A DNA stretch of 64,000 nt from Caproiciproducens sp. CPB-2. Lineage in GTDB: Bacteria; Bacillota; Clostridia; Oscillospirales; Acutalibacteraceae. The stretch spans positions 1,488,001 to 1,552,000 of the forward strand of contig NZ_CP142860.1 of NCBI RefSeq assembly GCF_036287215.1, written 5' to 3'. Made by a program: the position numbers and the translations under genes. Below are positions 39,253 to 48,925 of the stretch, piece by piece (the first letter of the stretch is position 1; every line of letters begins with the position of its first letter). A model generated the notes under the pieces. That model ran no database searches. It was not told the DNA's origin and was given only the letters and a program-made list of their open reading frames with translations.

Positions 39253-40654
39253 TCTTCCTTTCGTAGATTCTTTTTAAAACCCGCTTTTCTATACTTGGGC
39301 TGCCTTCCTGCAGAAACTCAACGCTCTGCGCGGACAGGCCGTTTTTGGCAAATATTTCGGAAATCCGGCTTCCGATTTCCCGGCTGTTTTTCATTAAAGC
39401 GGGCGGGCAGCGCATCTGGATGTCGGCTTTCCCACGGGAAAGGGCAATGGAAGCTTCAAAATTTCCCAGAGCCTTGATGTCGAACGACAGATAGAGCCGG
39501 ACCGGCTTCGGTTCCCCGCGGCTTCTTTTTGAAGTTTTTTCGCTGTCGTCGTCTTTTTCGATCCAGATTTCTGAAAACAGGAACTGACCGTTGTAATTCA
39601 GCGGCAGCAGAAGATGGGTGAAGGGCATATAAACGCTGTTGTCCAGCAGCAGGGAAAGGACCGTATCCTTGTAAACCGACTGGCTTGCGCCGGAAGGGCT
39701 TTGGCGCAGGTTTTCGGAAAGGACCTTCATCAGGGAATCGTACAGCTGGTTTTCCGGCTTCTGGGCGGCGTTGGTGACGCTCTTCAGAAACATGGCCCGG
39801 ATTTGACTCATTTTGTCCTCGGGCAGGTTGAGCTCGTATTTGCAGTAGTCGAGCAGTGCCGTAAGCTTCTCCACGACTTCCTGATGGGAACTGATGTTCA
39901 GGCGGGCGGTATGATGGACCAGAAGGGTAATGGTGTCCCTTGCTGCGCCGAAGTCGTTGGTGGAAGCGACATACTTGCTCAAAAGGGGAAGAACTTTCTC
40001 CTTCAGCAGGTTGAGGTTCCTATCCAGGCTGTTGACAGGCTGCTCGGTCATCATCTGGTCCGCCAGCTCCCGCAGCTGTTTGCCGTAGGCGCCGGGAATC
40101 TGATGGGCGAGGGTGTCAAGGCTCTGGGCGATCGCCGATGTGGTTTCCGAGATTGAAAAATACCCGTCGAACGCCTTCAGAAAATCGGCCAGAGGCTTTT
40201 CCAGGCCGCTTTCCGGATATTCGTTCATCAGGTTTCGGAGAACGTCGAACACGGGCCCGGAAAATTTCGTGTGATTGCTTCCCTGAAACATGAGGTTTTT
40301 CAACATGTCGTCCGGCTGCATTTTCATTGCGGCGGAGAGCTGTTTCATCAGCAGGGAGACCGGCCTGTTGTCATGGACGTTTTCCGAGCGGCTGAAGGTT
40401 TCAAATACGATTTTCTGCAAAGTCTGTGAAAGCGCGGGCGTTTCGCCCAGCTGCTGCAGAAATTTACTGAAAACGGAATTCCGGTTCAGCAGCAGATCAA
40501 AGTTGCTGTTCTGGTTGCCCTGCTTGTCGGTATTTGGCTGAAGCACCTTCGTAGGGTCGATGGGCACCATGGATTCCGGCTGTTTTGTCGATGAAATTTT
40601 AGGAAGGCTTTCATTTGTGGTAACGGGTGCGGTAATTCTCAGGTTATCGGGCAT
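39230..40654 (-). CDS. YlqG-like protein with a FliK-type C-terminal domain
   Basis: The 474-residue protein is hydrophilic and mostly helical, without a signal peptide. Its end (RLYLSFDIKALGNFEASIAL, DIQMRCPPALMKNSREIGSR, ISEIFAKNGLSAQSVEFLQ) resembles the hook-length control (FliK) C-terminal fold. The partner gene for a FlhB tail overlaps it by 23 nt, as with ylqG-ylqH. Because FliK acts on the FlhB tail, a FliK-like/FlhB-tail pair is suggestive, but function is unproven. GAGGTGAT precedes the ATG. No convincing promoter was found on this strand. Confidence 0.65.
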   Translation of the reverse strand: MPDNLRITAPVTTNESLPKISSTKQPESMVPIDPTKVLQPNTDKQGNQNSNFDLLLNRNSVFSKFLQQLGETPALSQTLQKIVFETFSRSENVHDNRPVSLLMKQLSAAMKMQPDDMLKNLMFQGSNHTKFSGPVFDVLRNLMNEYPESGLEKPLADFLKAFDGYFSISETTSAIAQSLDTLAHQIPGAYGKQLRELADQMMTEQPVNSLDRNLNLLKEKVLPLLSKYVASTNDFGAARDTITLLVHHTARLNISSHQEVVEKLTALLDYCKYELNLPEDKMSQIRAMFLKSVTNAAQKPENQLYDSLMKVLSENLRQSPSGASQSVYKDTVLSLLLDNSVYMPFTHLLLPLNYNGQFLFSEIWIEKDDDSEKTSKRSRGEPKPVRLYLSFDIKALGNFEASIALSRGKADIQMRCPPALMKNSREIGSRISEIFAKNGLSAQSVEFLQEGSPSIEKRVLKRIYERKNVIDVTV

Positions 40655-40683
40655 AAAATCACCTCGAAAATATAAATTGACGT

Positions 40684-40709
40684 TAATTTTATAAAATTTG
40701 TTACGATAT
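40684..40709 (+). promoter_or_regulatory. Possible sigma-D promoter of cheA
   Basis: TAAT (40684-40687), 14 nt, then TACGATAT (40702-40709) gives 9/12 to the sigma-D consensus and resembles the sites before fliD and cheW. It lies about 35 nt upstream of the cheA start. The AT-rich setting makes chance matches more likely. Confidence 0.5.
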
Positions 40710-40744
40710 ATATATTACAAAGTATTATTAGGCGGTGAAAATTA

Positions 40745-42832
40745 ATGGACAACAATATGGAATCCATGCTGGAAGTATATTTATTTGAAGCAAACGACCT
40801 GCTTGAGCACCTTGATGAAATCCTGATTAACTGTGAGAAGGCGAATGCTTTCGATACCGACAGCATCAACGAGATTTTCAGGATCATGCATACGATTAAA
40901 GGTTCTTCCGCAATGATGCAGTTCAACAGTCTGATGACGATTTCGCACAAGGCGGAAGATTTATTTTACTATGTACGTGAGAACGGCATCGACGAAAAGT
41001 ACAACGCGGAGCTTTTCGAGCTGATGTTCCGTTCCAGCGACTTTATCAAGGACGAAATATCCAAGGTGGAAAACAATGAGCCGCTCACAACAAATATCGG
41101 CACTTTTGAGCAGGAAATTAACGATTTCCTTAAAAAGATTTCTCAAAAAGAATCCGAACACGCCGAAACTCAGTCTCAGATTCCGGTTCCCGCACCGGTT
41201 CCCGAACAGCCTGCGGTTCCGTCCAAAGCCATTCCTGTGAAAGAAGCTTCCAAACAGATTCAGGCGTCTGCCGTTCCCGCCCAGGCAGATCCGGATTATC
41301 CCTATTCTGTCAGGGTGTTTTTCGATGAAGAAACAGAAATGGAAAACCTTCGCGCCGTCATTCTGGTAAATGCAATCAGGGATATTTATCAGGATATCCG
41401 GTATTTTCCGCAGGATATCGAAACGAATCCCGCCAGCGCCGAAGAAATCATCAGGAACGGCTTCCTGATTTCTTTTAAAGAGCAGCAGGGCCTGGCGAGC
41501 GTGCTGAAAATTATTGAGAATTTTGTCTATACCAAAAATTATACCGTTTTGGACAAACCGGGGAATGCGTCAAGAGCAGAATCTGCGGAAAAAACGGCTT
41601 TGGGGAACAGCGCGGCCGGTCAGGAAACCCAGGGAACCAATCATGGCTCCGTTAAGCAGAATCTGATCAACGTCAATCTTTCCAAACTGGACAACCTGAT
41701 GGATTTGATGGGGGAAATCGTGATTACCGAGTCCATGGTGACGACGACTCCTTCCGCCCAGAGCGGCACGGGAGTGGACAATAACTTTAACAAGGCGTCC
41801 CGCCAGCTGCGCAAGCTGACGGACGAGCTGCAGGAAGTTGTAATGTCCATCCGGATGGTTCCGATTTCCGGCGTATTCCAGAAAATGAACCGTATCGTGC
41901 GCGATATGAGCAAAAAGCTGGACAAGGATGTCCAGCTGGTCATGGTCGGCGAGGACACCGAGGTGGACAAAACCATCATTGACAATATCGGCGATCCGAT
42001 CATGCATCTGGTCCGCAACGCCATGGACCACGGGATTGAGACAAAGGAAGAGCGCGCGCAGACGAATAAATCCCCCAGAGGCACCATTACGCTCTCCGCT
42101 CAGAACACGGGCGGCGAAATTCTGATTTCGGTGCAGGACGACGGCAAGGGCATCGACAAAAAATCCGTCCTGGAGAAAGCAAAAAGACAGGGACTCCTGA
42201 AAAAGCCGGAAAAAGAGTATTCCACCCGCGAAATCTATAACTTTCTGCTCATGCCCGGATTTTCCACCAATGACGTCGTGACGGAATATTCCGGCAGGGG
42301 GGTTGGAATGGATGTTGTAAAAAAGAATGTGGAGAAGGTTGGCGGAGACGTTTCCCTGATCAGCGAGGTCGGGAAGGGGACCAAAATTCTCTTTAAAATC
42401 CCGCTTACGCTGGCCATTGTGAACGGCATGAAAATCTCCGTCGGTGAGACGGTGTTTACGATTCCGATCAACAATATCCGCCAGTCGTTCAAGGTGGACC
42501 AGTCCAGCCTCCACTATGACACCGACATGAACGAGATCATCATGGTCCGCAACCAATATTATCCGGTCCTCAGGCTGTACAAGATTTTCGGGATCGAAAC
42601 CGAAATTACCGACATCGGCAGCGGCATCGTCATTCTTGTGGAGACGCACGAGAAGGCGTACTGCATTTTTGCGGATGCTCTTTTGGGGGAACAGCAGGTG
42701 GTCGTCAAATCCCTGCCGATTTACCTCAACCAGTACAATGTGAAAGAAACCGGCATCACCGGATGCGCCATTCTTGGCGACGGCAGCATCAGCCTGATTC
42801 TGGATATCCTCAATCTTTACAACAATAACTGA
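40745..42832 (+). CDS. cheA: Chemotaxis histidine kinase CheA
   Basis: The 695-residue kinase has an Hpt domain with the phosphorylated H49 (FRIMHTIKGSSAMMQF), a Pro-rich linker, a P2 CheY-binding domain (about 180-275), a dimerisation domain, an HATPase domain with IGDPIMHLVRNAMDHGIETK and FSTNDVVTEYSGRGVGMDVV, and a C-terminal CheW-like regulatory domain. It phosphorylates CheY (19666) and CheB (43685). GGCGGTG precedes the ATG. It heads a cheA-cheR-cheB unit, away from its usual place inside the fla operon. Confidence 0.97.
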   Translation: MDNNMESMLEVYLFEANDLLEHLDEILINCEKANAFDTDSINEIFRIMHTIKGSSAMMQFNSLMTISHKAEDLFYYVRENGIDEKYNAELFELMFRSSDFIKDEISKVENNEPLTTNIGTFEQEINDFLKKISQKESEHAETQSQIPVPAPVPEQPAVPSKAIPVKEASKQIQASAVPAQADPDYPYSVRVFFDEETEMENLRAVILVNAIRDIYQDIRYFPQDIETNPASAEEIIRNGFLISFKEQQGLASVLKIIENFVYTKNYTVLDKPGNASRAESAEKTALGNSAAGQETQGTNHGSVKQNLINVNLSKLDNLMDLMGEIVITESMVTTTPSAQSGTGVDNNFNKASRQLRKLTDELQEVVMSIRMVPISGVFQKMNRIVRDMSKKLDKDVQLVMVGEDTEVDKTIIDNIGDPIMHLVRNAMDHGIETKEERAQTNKSPRGTITLSAQNTGGEILISVQDDGKGIDKKSVLEKAKRQGLLKKPEKEYSTREIYNFLLMPGFSTNDVVTEYSGRGVGMDVVKKNVEKVGGDVSLISEVGKGTKILFKIPLTLAIVNGMKISVGETVFTIPINNIRQSFKVDQSSLHYDTDMNEIIMVRNQYYPVLRLYKIFGIETEITDIGSGIVILVETHEKAYCIFADALLGEQQVVVKSLPIYLNQYNVKETGITGCAILGDGSISLILDILNLYNNN

Positions 42833-42869
42833 TGTTTCAGGGGAGATATGAAATTCGCGGAGGAAAACG

Positions 42870-43694
42870 ATGATACGTTTGACCGATAAAGAGTTCAACG
42901 ATATCGTAGCTTACATAAAAGGCAATTACGGGATTAACCTTACCAACAAGAGACAGCTGATAGAATCGCGAATGCAATCCGTTTTGCTCGGAAAGGGAAT
43001 TGACAATTTTTCGGACTATTTTGATTTGATAAAGCAGAATAAATCCGACGAAATCACCGCAATGCTGAATAAGCTTACGACGAACCATACTTATTTTTAC
43101 AGAGAACCCGCACATTTCAATTTTTTAAAGAATACCATCCTGCCGATGCAGGAAAAGATGAACGCCCGCAGGGACATCCGCATTTGGAGTGCCGGGTGCT
43201 CGTCGGGGGAGGAAGCGTATACCGCCATCATGACGATGATGGACTATTTTGGGCTGAAAAGGGCCGGCTGGGATTTCCGGATCCTCGCGACGGATATTTC
43301 CCTGAAAGCCATGGAAGCGGCGAAACACGGACTGTACGGAACGGAATCCCTGAAGGATATTCCAAAGGCTTGGGAACAAAGGTATTTTATCAAACAGGGC
43401 GAAAATCTTTTTGAATTAAAGGAAGAAGTCAGAAATCAGGTCTTTTTTAAACGGCTGAATCTTATGGAACCGTTTTCGTTCCAGCAGCCGTTTGATTTGA
43501 TTTTCTGCAGAAATGTCATGATCTATTTTGACCAGCCGACCAAAAATGCGCTGATCAACAAGTTTTACGACGTGCTGAAGCCGGGCGGCTATCTTTTTAT
43601 CGGACATTCCGAAACAGTGCAGAGAGATACCTCGAAATTTTTATATGTTGAACCGTCAGTCTATCAGAAAGGATCAGTATCAATATGCCGATGA
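42870..43694 (+). CDS. cheR: Chemoreceptor methyltransferase CheR
   Basis: The 274-residue protein has the all-helical CheR N-domain, TTNHTYFYREPAHFNFLKNT, the SAM-binding WSAGCSSGEEAYTAIMTMMD, FRILATDISLKAMEAAKHGL and DLIFCRNVMIYFDQPTKNAL. It methylates receptor glutamates using S-adenosylmethionine. GGAGG lies upstream of the ATG. It is 37 nt after cheA and overlaps cheB by 10 nt, coupling the opposing adaptation enzymes. Neither receptor in the window carries the NWETF-type CheR tether. Confidence 0.97.
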   Translation: MIRLTDKEFNDIVAYIKGNYGINLTNKRQLIESRMQSVLLGKGIDNFSDYFDLIKQNKSDEITAMLNKLTTNHTYFYREPAHFNFLKNTILPMQEKMNARRDIRIWSAGCSSGEEAYTAIMTMMDYFGLKRAGWDFRILATDISLKAMEAAKHGLYGTESLKDIPKAWEQRYFIKQGENLFELKEEVRNQVFFKRLNLMEPFSFQQPFDLIFCRNVMIYFDQPTKNALINKFYDVLKPGGYLFIGHSETVQRDTSKFLYVEPSVYQKGSVSICR

Positions 43695-44719
43695 ATCGAA
43701 GAATCCGGGTCCTCATTGTAGACGATTCTCTCTTTTTCAGAACAGCGCTGCAGAAAGCGCTGCTGAGCGACGCGAATATTGAAATCATCGGGAGCGCATC
43801 CAATGTGGCCGAAGCGGAGAAAAAAATCATGGACCTGTCTCCGGACGTCGTGACCATGGATGTGGAAATGCCGGATATGAAGGGGACGGATTTCCTGAAA
43901 AAGATGATTCCCGTCCATCCGGTTCCGGTAGTTCTGGTCAGCTCGCTCGATATTGGAATCTTTGAGGCTTTAAGCGCGGGAGCGGTTGATTTTGTACTGA
44001 AGCCGAACCTGCGCGACAGCAGCGACTTTTCCATTTTTTGTCAGGAACTGTGTGTCAAAATCAAAATTGCCTCTTCCGCAAAGGTGAAGCACACGCCCTC
44101 CCTTGCCTCGATCGCTTCCCTCCCGCTTGTTCTGTCAGGCAAGGACCCGACGGAGCATATTATCGCTATCGGAGCGTCTACGGGCGGCACAGAGGCTACC
44201 GCCGAAATTCTGCAGCAGCTTCCCGGCGATATACCGGGGATTCTGGTGGTGCAGCATATGCCCGCGGGTTTTACCAAGATGTATGCGGACCGGCTGAACA
44301 AAATCTGCAAATTTACGGTCAAAGAGGCGAGTGACGGGGACCGGGTCGTGCAGGGGCAGGCACTGATTGCCGCCGGGGACAGGCATATGACCCTGGAGAA
44401 GGATTTTAAGGGCTACTATGTGAAGTGCGCCGCGGGGGAAAAGGTCAGCGGCCATTGCCCGTCGGTGGATGTCCTGTTCCGCTCGGTGGCCAGAACGGCC
44501 GGTAAGGACGCCATGGGCATTATCCTGACCGGTATGGGCAAGGACGGAGCGAATGGGCTTTTGGAAATGCGGCAGAAGGGCTCCTATACCATCGGACAGG
44601 ACAAACAGTCCTCCGTAGTCTATGGAATGCCGATGGTGGCATTTGAGATCGGCGCGGTTGAAAAACAGGCTCCCTGTTCCTCCATTGCCAGACTGATCAT
44701 CCAAAAATTAAATAAATAA
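43685..44719 (+). CDS. cheB: Chemoreceptor methylesterase CheB
   Basis: The 344-residue protein has a receiver domain with D59 in VVTMDVEMPDMKG and a methylesterase domain whose Ser-His-Asp triad is visible: S165 in GASTGGTEA, H191 in VVQHMPAGF and D287 in GMGKDGANGL. CheA-phosphorylated CheB removes receptor methyl groups. It overlaps cheR by 10 nt, with AAAGGAT before the ATG; an in-frame ATG lies 6 nt further on. Length is normal. Confidence 0.97.
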   Translation: MPMNRRIRVLIVDDSLFFRTALQKALLSDANIEIIGSASNVAEAEKKIMDLSPDVVTMDVEMPDMKGTDFLKKMIPVHPVPVVLVSSLDIGIFEALSAGAVDFVLKPNLRDSSDFSIFCQELCVKIKIASSAKVKHTPSLASIASLPLVLSGKDPTEHIIAIGASTGGTEATAEILQQLPGDIPGILVVQHMPAGFTKMYADRLNKICKFTVKEASDGDRVVQGQALIAAGDRHMTLEKDFKGYYVKCAAGEKVSGHCPSVDVLFRSVARTAGKDAMGIILTGMGKDGANGLLEMRQKGSYTIGQDKQSSVVYGMPMVAFEIGAVEKQAPCSSIARLIIQKLNK

Positions 44720-44751
44720 TATTTATGGTGAAAATATTTGTCTAAATTGAT

Positions 44752-44777
44752 TAAATTTTACGAAATATTGTCGATAT
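44752..44777 (+). promoter_or_regulatory. Sigma-D-like promoter of the dCache receptor gene
   Basis: TAAA (44752-44755) is followed after 14 nt by GTCGATAT (44770-44777), 11/12 to the sigma-D consensus with a spacer one shorter than optimal. It would give a leader of about 110 nt. The receptor is thus separable from cheAB. Confidence 0.65.
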
Positions 44778-44895
44778 AGAATAGGGAAAAGCATTCTTTG
44801 GTTGTGGTTGTGTGTGAGAATGCGTTACTTTTCGTGCTTGAGCTGTAGCGAAAAGCACTCCAGAAAAAGCACTTCAGAAGGGTACGTGGTATTAA

Positions 44896-46980
44896 GTGAA
44901 AAAAGAAAGAAAAAAGAAGATCAAGGTAAAAAAGAAGACCAGCCTGAAAAAAACTCTTCTTCTCGGAATGGTGGGCCTGGCGGTTGCAATCAGCGTCGTT
45001 TGCGGCGTGACAAACGCTTTTTTGCTTTACTCCAATTCCAGCAGCAATATGGTTTCCCTGATCAACACAAATTCGGTTGCTTATAATTATGCCGTGCAGC
45101 AGGCGATCGATATGTATAAGCTGAGGGCGGAATCCATTGCCACCAATGAACAGATCACCGACGAAACGCTGCCCGTTTCCTCCAGAAAAGCAGTGCTGCA
45201 GACGCTTTGCCAGCGGTATAGTTTCATGGAAGTCGGTCTTGCGGATTCCAACGGAAGAACGCTGGACGGCACCGACATCAGTGACAGCAACTATTTTCAG
45301 ACGGCACAGACAATAGGGACCACCTATGTTTCCAGCCCCGTGGTCAGAAAAACCGATTCCAATGTTGTGCTTTACGTTGCGGCCAAGGTGAACAACGGAA
45401 GCAACCATGGCGGCGTCGTCTACGCGGCTTTGGCCAGCGATACTTTCAGCCAGATGATCGACAATATTGCCGTCGGCAAATCCGGGTACGGGTTTATCGT
45501 TGACAAATCGGGTACGATCATCGCCCATAAGGACAGAAAAAATGTCCTTGAATTCGTTAATTATATCAATAAGGCGAAAGAAGACGGTTCCTATGCGGGT
45601 GCCGCGTCAATCGTCAAAAATATGACTTCAGGAAAAACGGGAAGCGCGACCATTACGTTAAACGGCACCAAGCAGCTGGTAGGATATGCTCCGATCAGCG
45701 GTACGGACGGCTGGTCCATGGCGGTCAGCGCGAATGTCAATGAGATGATGAGCGGATGCTATACCGCGGTCGCCATCACCGTCGGTTTAATGCTTCTTTT
45801 CATTCTTTTGTCCGTCGTGGTTGCCTTCAGAATCGCCGGGCCGATCGCCAAGCCGGTCGAAGGCCTTGTACAGCGTATTGAGAAACTGTCGGAAGGCGAT
45901 CTCCATTCCGAAGTACCTGTGATCAAAAGCAGGAATGAAATCGGCGTTCTTGCGGAGACCTTCTCCAATACAATCGATATACTGACCAGTTACATAGGAG
46001 AGATTGCCGTCGTTCTGGACAGCCTTTCCATGGGTGACTGTACGATTGAAGTAACAGAGGATTATAAAGGTGATTTTGTATCGATCAAAACGTCCCTGAG
46101 CACCATTATCGACAATCTGAACAATATCTTCTCTGGTATCAACGGATCGGCGGATCAGGTGGCGAACGGTGCAGGCCAGGTTTCCTCTGCTTCGCAGGCG
46201 CTTTCACAGGGCGCTACGGAGCAGGCGAGCTCCATTGAGCAGCTTTCGGCCTCCATTACGGAAATTGCGGACGAAGTCAATAAGAATGCCAGCAATTCCC
46301 GTTTGGCGAGTCAGCTGTCGTTGGAAGCGTCCAGCGAAGTTGAGGTCGGAAACGAGCACATGCAGCAGATGGTGGAAGCCATGGCGCAGATCAGCGAAAC
46401 TTCACAGGAGATCGGCAAAATTATAAAGACGATTGAGGATATTGCCTTCCAGACCAATATTCTCGCGCTCAACGCCGCGGTGGAAGCGGCACGTGCCGGC
46501 GCGGCGGGGAAAGGCTTTGCCGTTGTCGCGGATGAGGTCCGCAATCTTGCGAGCAAGAGTGCGGAAGCCGCGAAAAATACCACGGACCTGATTGAAAGCT
46601 CGATCAGGGCGGTGGAAAACGGCACAAAGATCGCGGATGAGACTGCGAAGTCTCTCAATAAAATTATAGACAGCACCAGAAAGACTACGGACCTGATCGG
46701 GGAAATTTCAAAGTCTTCGGATGGTCAGGCCTCTTCCATCAATCAGGTCACAATGGGTGTCGATCAGATTTCCGCCGTGGTGCAGACCAACTCCGCAACG
46801 GCGGAGGAAAGCGCGGCGACCAGCGAGGAACTGAGCGCACAGGCGCAGCAGCTCAAGGAATCCCTTGCGTTCCTGAAGCTGAAGGATTCCGCCGGAAGCG
46901 TCCCGGACGGAGCGGGAGGCCCGACTTCCTCTCTTGACGCCGGTTCCGTTTCCGAAAGCGGTCAGAGCAGCAAATATTAA
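44896..46980 (+). CDS. Methyl-accepting chemotaxis protein with dCache sensor
   Basis: The 694-residue receptor has a Lys-rich start, a membrane helix near residues 20-43, an extracellular dCache-type domain (about 50-285, with [38 protein letters not shown] and [17 protein letters not shown]), a second helix near 290-315, HAMP, and the signalling hairpin with [20 protein letters not shown]. dCache domains usually bind small molecules such as amino acids; the ligand here is unknown. The C-terminus ends SSKY without a CheR tether. The GTG start has AAGGG rather far upstream (about 13 nt). Confidence 0.95.
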   Translation: MKKERKKKIKVKKKTSLKKTLLLGMVGLAVAISVVCGVTNAFLLYSNSSSNMVSLINTNSVAYNYAVQQAIDMYKLRAESIATNEQITDETLPVSSRKAVLQTLCQRYSFMEVGLADSNGRTLDGTDISDSNYFQTAQTIGTTYVSSPVVRKTDSNVVLYVAAKVNNGSNHGGVVYAALASDTFSQMIDNIAVGKSGYGFIVDKSGTIIAHKDRKNVLEFVNYINKAKEDGSYAGAASIVKNMTSGKTGSATITLNGTKQLVGYAPISGTDGWSMAVSANVNEMMSGCYTAVAITVGLMLLFILLSVVVAFRIAGPIAKPVEGLVQRIEKLSEGDLHSEVPVIKSRNEIGVLAETFSNTIDILTSYIGEIAVVLDSLSMGDCTIEVTEDYKGDFVSIKTSLSTIIDNLNNIFSGINGSADQVANGAGQVSSASQALSQGATEQASSIEQLSASITEIADEVNKNASNSRLASQLSLEASSEVEVGNEHMQQMVEAMAQISETSQEIGKIIKTIEDIAFQTNILALNAAVEAARAGAAGKGFAVVADEVRNLASKSAEAAKNTTDLIESSIRAVENGTKIADETAKSLNKIIDSTRKTTDLIGEISKSSDGQASSINQVTMGVDQISAVVQTNSATAEESAATSEELSAQAQQLKESLAFLKLKDSAGSVPDGAGGPTSSLDAGSVSESGQSSKY

Positions 46981-46995
46981 ATTCCGATATCATAA

Positions 46996-47038
46996 AATCC
47001 CTGCGGCCGGTTCCAGTTCGGCCGCAGGGATTTTTTTA
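46996..47038. terminator. Intrinsic terminator between the receptor gene and comM
   Basis: AATCCCTGCGGCCG (46996-47009) pairs over 14 bp with 47019-47032 across a 9-nt loop, followed by TTTTTA on the plus strand. Minus-strand comM transcripts would end in TTTATGA, so it may also serve the convergent gene. Confidence 0.92.
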
Positions 47039-47043
47039 TGGGA

Positions 47044-48576
47044 TCAGAGCTCTTTTGTCCAGTATTTCCGGTCAAGGCTGCGGTACTGCACCGCTTCGGC
47101 AACATGCCGCGGCTCGATTTCTTCGCTTTGATCCAGGTCCGCAATCGTGCGGGAAACCTTCAGAATCCGGTCATAGGCCCTTGCCGAAAGCCCGAGCTTT
47201 TCAAACGCTTTTTTCAGCAGCTCCCGTCCCGGCTCGCTCAGCCGGCATACTTCCTGGAGCATATCCGGCGTGATTCTCGCGTTGCAGGTAACGGCCGTGC
47301 CTTTGAAACGCTCGTTTTGCAGCTTCCTGGCGCTGTTTACTCGTTCTTTAATAACTGCGGAGCTTTCGGCCTTTTCCCGGGAACTGATTTCGTCGAACTC
47401 TACCGGCGGGACCTCTATGTGCAGGTCCAGCCTGTCCAGCAGCGGGCCGGAAACCCTGGAAAGATAGCGGGAGACCGCGCCGGAGGAACAGGTGCACGGC
47501 TTGGTCGGGTGCCCGAAGTAACCGCAGGGGCACGGGTTCATCGCCGCCACCAGCATCACGGCGCTGGGATAGGAGATGGTACCGTTGACGCGGGAAATCG
47601 TCACTTTGCCGTCCTCGATCGGCTGTCGCAGGACTTCCATTGCTCCGCGGGAAAATTCGGGCAGCTCGTCCAGAAACAGCACCCCGTTGTGCGCCAGGGA
47701 AATTTCTCCGGGGTGCGGAACGTTTCCGCCGCCGGACAGGCCCGCGGGCGATACCGTGTGGTGGGGCGAACGGAACGGGCGGGAGGTGATCAGGGAAACT
47801 CCGTCCGGAAGGGTGCCCGCAATGGAGTGAATTTTGGTGGTTTCAATGGTTTCTGCAAACGTCATGTCGGGAAGAATGGATGGAATCCGTTTCGCGAGCA
47901 TGCTTTTTCCGGAGCCGGGAGGGCCGATCAGGAGAACGTTATGCCCGCCCGCCGCGGCAATTTCCAGCGCGCGCTTCGCCTCGTTCTGCCCCCGCACCTC
48001 CGAAAAGTCCGGTAAAGGAGGATGATTTTGCCGCGATGCCGGTACTTCCGAGGCGGGGAGAATTTCTTCCCCTCCGGCGAAATGCCTCATCAGCGTCGGC
48101 AGGTCCCTGACGGGGTAAACGGAAATCCCCTCCACGACCACGCCTTCGGCGGAATTCGCTTCCGGTACGTAGAGCTTTTGAAAGCCCGCCTCCTTTGCCT
48201 TGATCGCCATGGGAAGCACACCTTTTACGGGGCGTACCTCTCCCGTAAGCGACAGCTCTCCGATAAACACGCTGTCCTCCACCCCGGCGTCAAGCTGGCC
48301 GCTTGCTTTCATCAGCGCGACAAAGAGGGGCAGGTCGTAAATCGGTCCCTCCTTGCGCTTGTCGGCCGGACCAAGATTCACCGTTATTTTATGTACGGGA
48401 AATTGAAACCCGCAGTTTTTCATCGCGGAGCGCACTCTGTCCCGGGATTCTCTCACTGCCGCGTCCGGCAGTCCGACCACGTCAAAACCGGGCAGACCGA
48501 CGCTGATGTCGGCTTCAACAGCCACGGTAAAGGAGTCCAGACCATACAGCCCCATGCTGTAGGAACGTGATACCAT
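47044..48576 (-). CDS. comM: YifB/ComM family Mg-chelatase-like AAA+ ATPase
   Basis: The 510-residue protein begins MVSRSYSMGLYGLDSFTVAV and has a Lon-protease-like N-domain (LPGFDVVGLPDAAVRESRDR), an AAA+ core with Walker A IGPPGSGKSMLAKRIPSILP, Walker B GVLFLDELPEFSRGAMEVLR, and a zinc-like NPCPCGYFGHPTKPCTCSSG loop. ComM acts as a hexameric helicase that extends branch migration in natural transformation. The ATG at 48576 has GGGAGGA 7 nt away; an open frame runs further upstream without support. It stands alone under a sigma-A promoter. Confidence 0.94.
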   Translation of the reverse strand: MVSRSYSMGLYGLDSFTVAVEADISVGLPGFDVVGLPDAAVRESRDRVRSAMKNCGFQFPVHKITVNLGPADKRKEGPIYDLPLFVALMKASGQLDAGVEDSVFIGELSLTGEVRPVKGVLPMAIKAKEAGFQKLYVPEANSAEGVVVEGISVYPVRDLPTLMRHFAGGEEILPASEVPASRQNHPPLPDFSEVRGQNEAKRALEIAAAGGHNVLLIGPPGSGKSMLAKRIPSILPDMTFAETIETTKIHSIAGTLPDGVSLITSRPFRSPHHTVSPAGLSGGGNVPHPGEISLAHNGVLFLDELPEFSRGAMEVLRQPIEDGKVTISRVNGTISYPSAVMLVAAMNPCPCGYFGHPTKPCTCSSGAVSRYLSRVSGPLLDRLDLHIEVPPVEFDEISSREKAESSAVIKERVNSARKLQNERFKGTAVTCNARITPDMLQEVCRLSEPGRELLKKAFEKLGLSARAYDRILKVSRTIADLDQSEEIEPRHVAEAVQYRSLDRKYWTKEL

Positions 48577-48925
48577 CCCCATTCCTCCCTTTATTTTTCT
48601 AAAATGATTATACTCCTGTCGAATTCTGTTGGCAATTCCTGACTTGGAATAAAATGGACGCTTTACAGAATCCGCTCCTCGGCATATAATAATATCAAAC
48701 ATTTGTTCTATTACCAATCGAAGAAGTCATGCAACCGCAAACTTGCGGGACGATTTTGCTTTCTGCGCTGGCCGCGCTTACCGTCTTGACATGATTTCTC
48801 GGTGCATGACAGGTTTTTCGATACTCTGTATTCTATTGATTCTACAATGAAAAATAAGCAGATTCCCCAGTACCCATTAAGATAGGGCGGGGGATACTGA
48901 AAAACGGTATGCGGAGGAATGTATC
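48577..48925. other. 349-bp divergent intergenic region between comM and dinB
   Basis: It holds the comM promoter, a small hairpin CCGCAA/TTGCGG (around 48735-48748) and a poor LexA-like dyad at 48696-48709. No clear dinB promoter, terminator or small gene was found; a lone TTGACA at 48786 has no matching -10. Confidence 0.6.
48607..48635 (-). promoter_or_regulatory. Sigma-A promoter of comM
   Basis: On the minus strand TTGCCA (48635-48630), 17 nt and a perfect TATAAT (48612-48607) lie about 30 nt upstream of the comM start. The leader is therefore only some 20-25 nt. Confidence 0.82.

Noticed and set aside
41570..42898. A 442-codon open frame antisense to cheA
   Set aside because: It is explained by the codon bias of cheA on the other strand; no start signal or recognisable domain.
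48696..48709. LexA-like dyad CAAACATTTGTTCT between comM and dinB
   Set aside because: It fits only 11 of 14 positions of the Gram-positive LexA consensus, lies more than 200 bp from dinB, and overlaps no promoter I could find.
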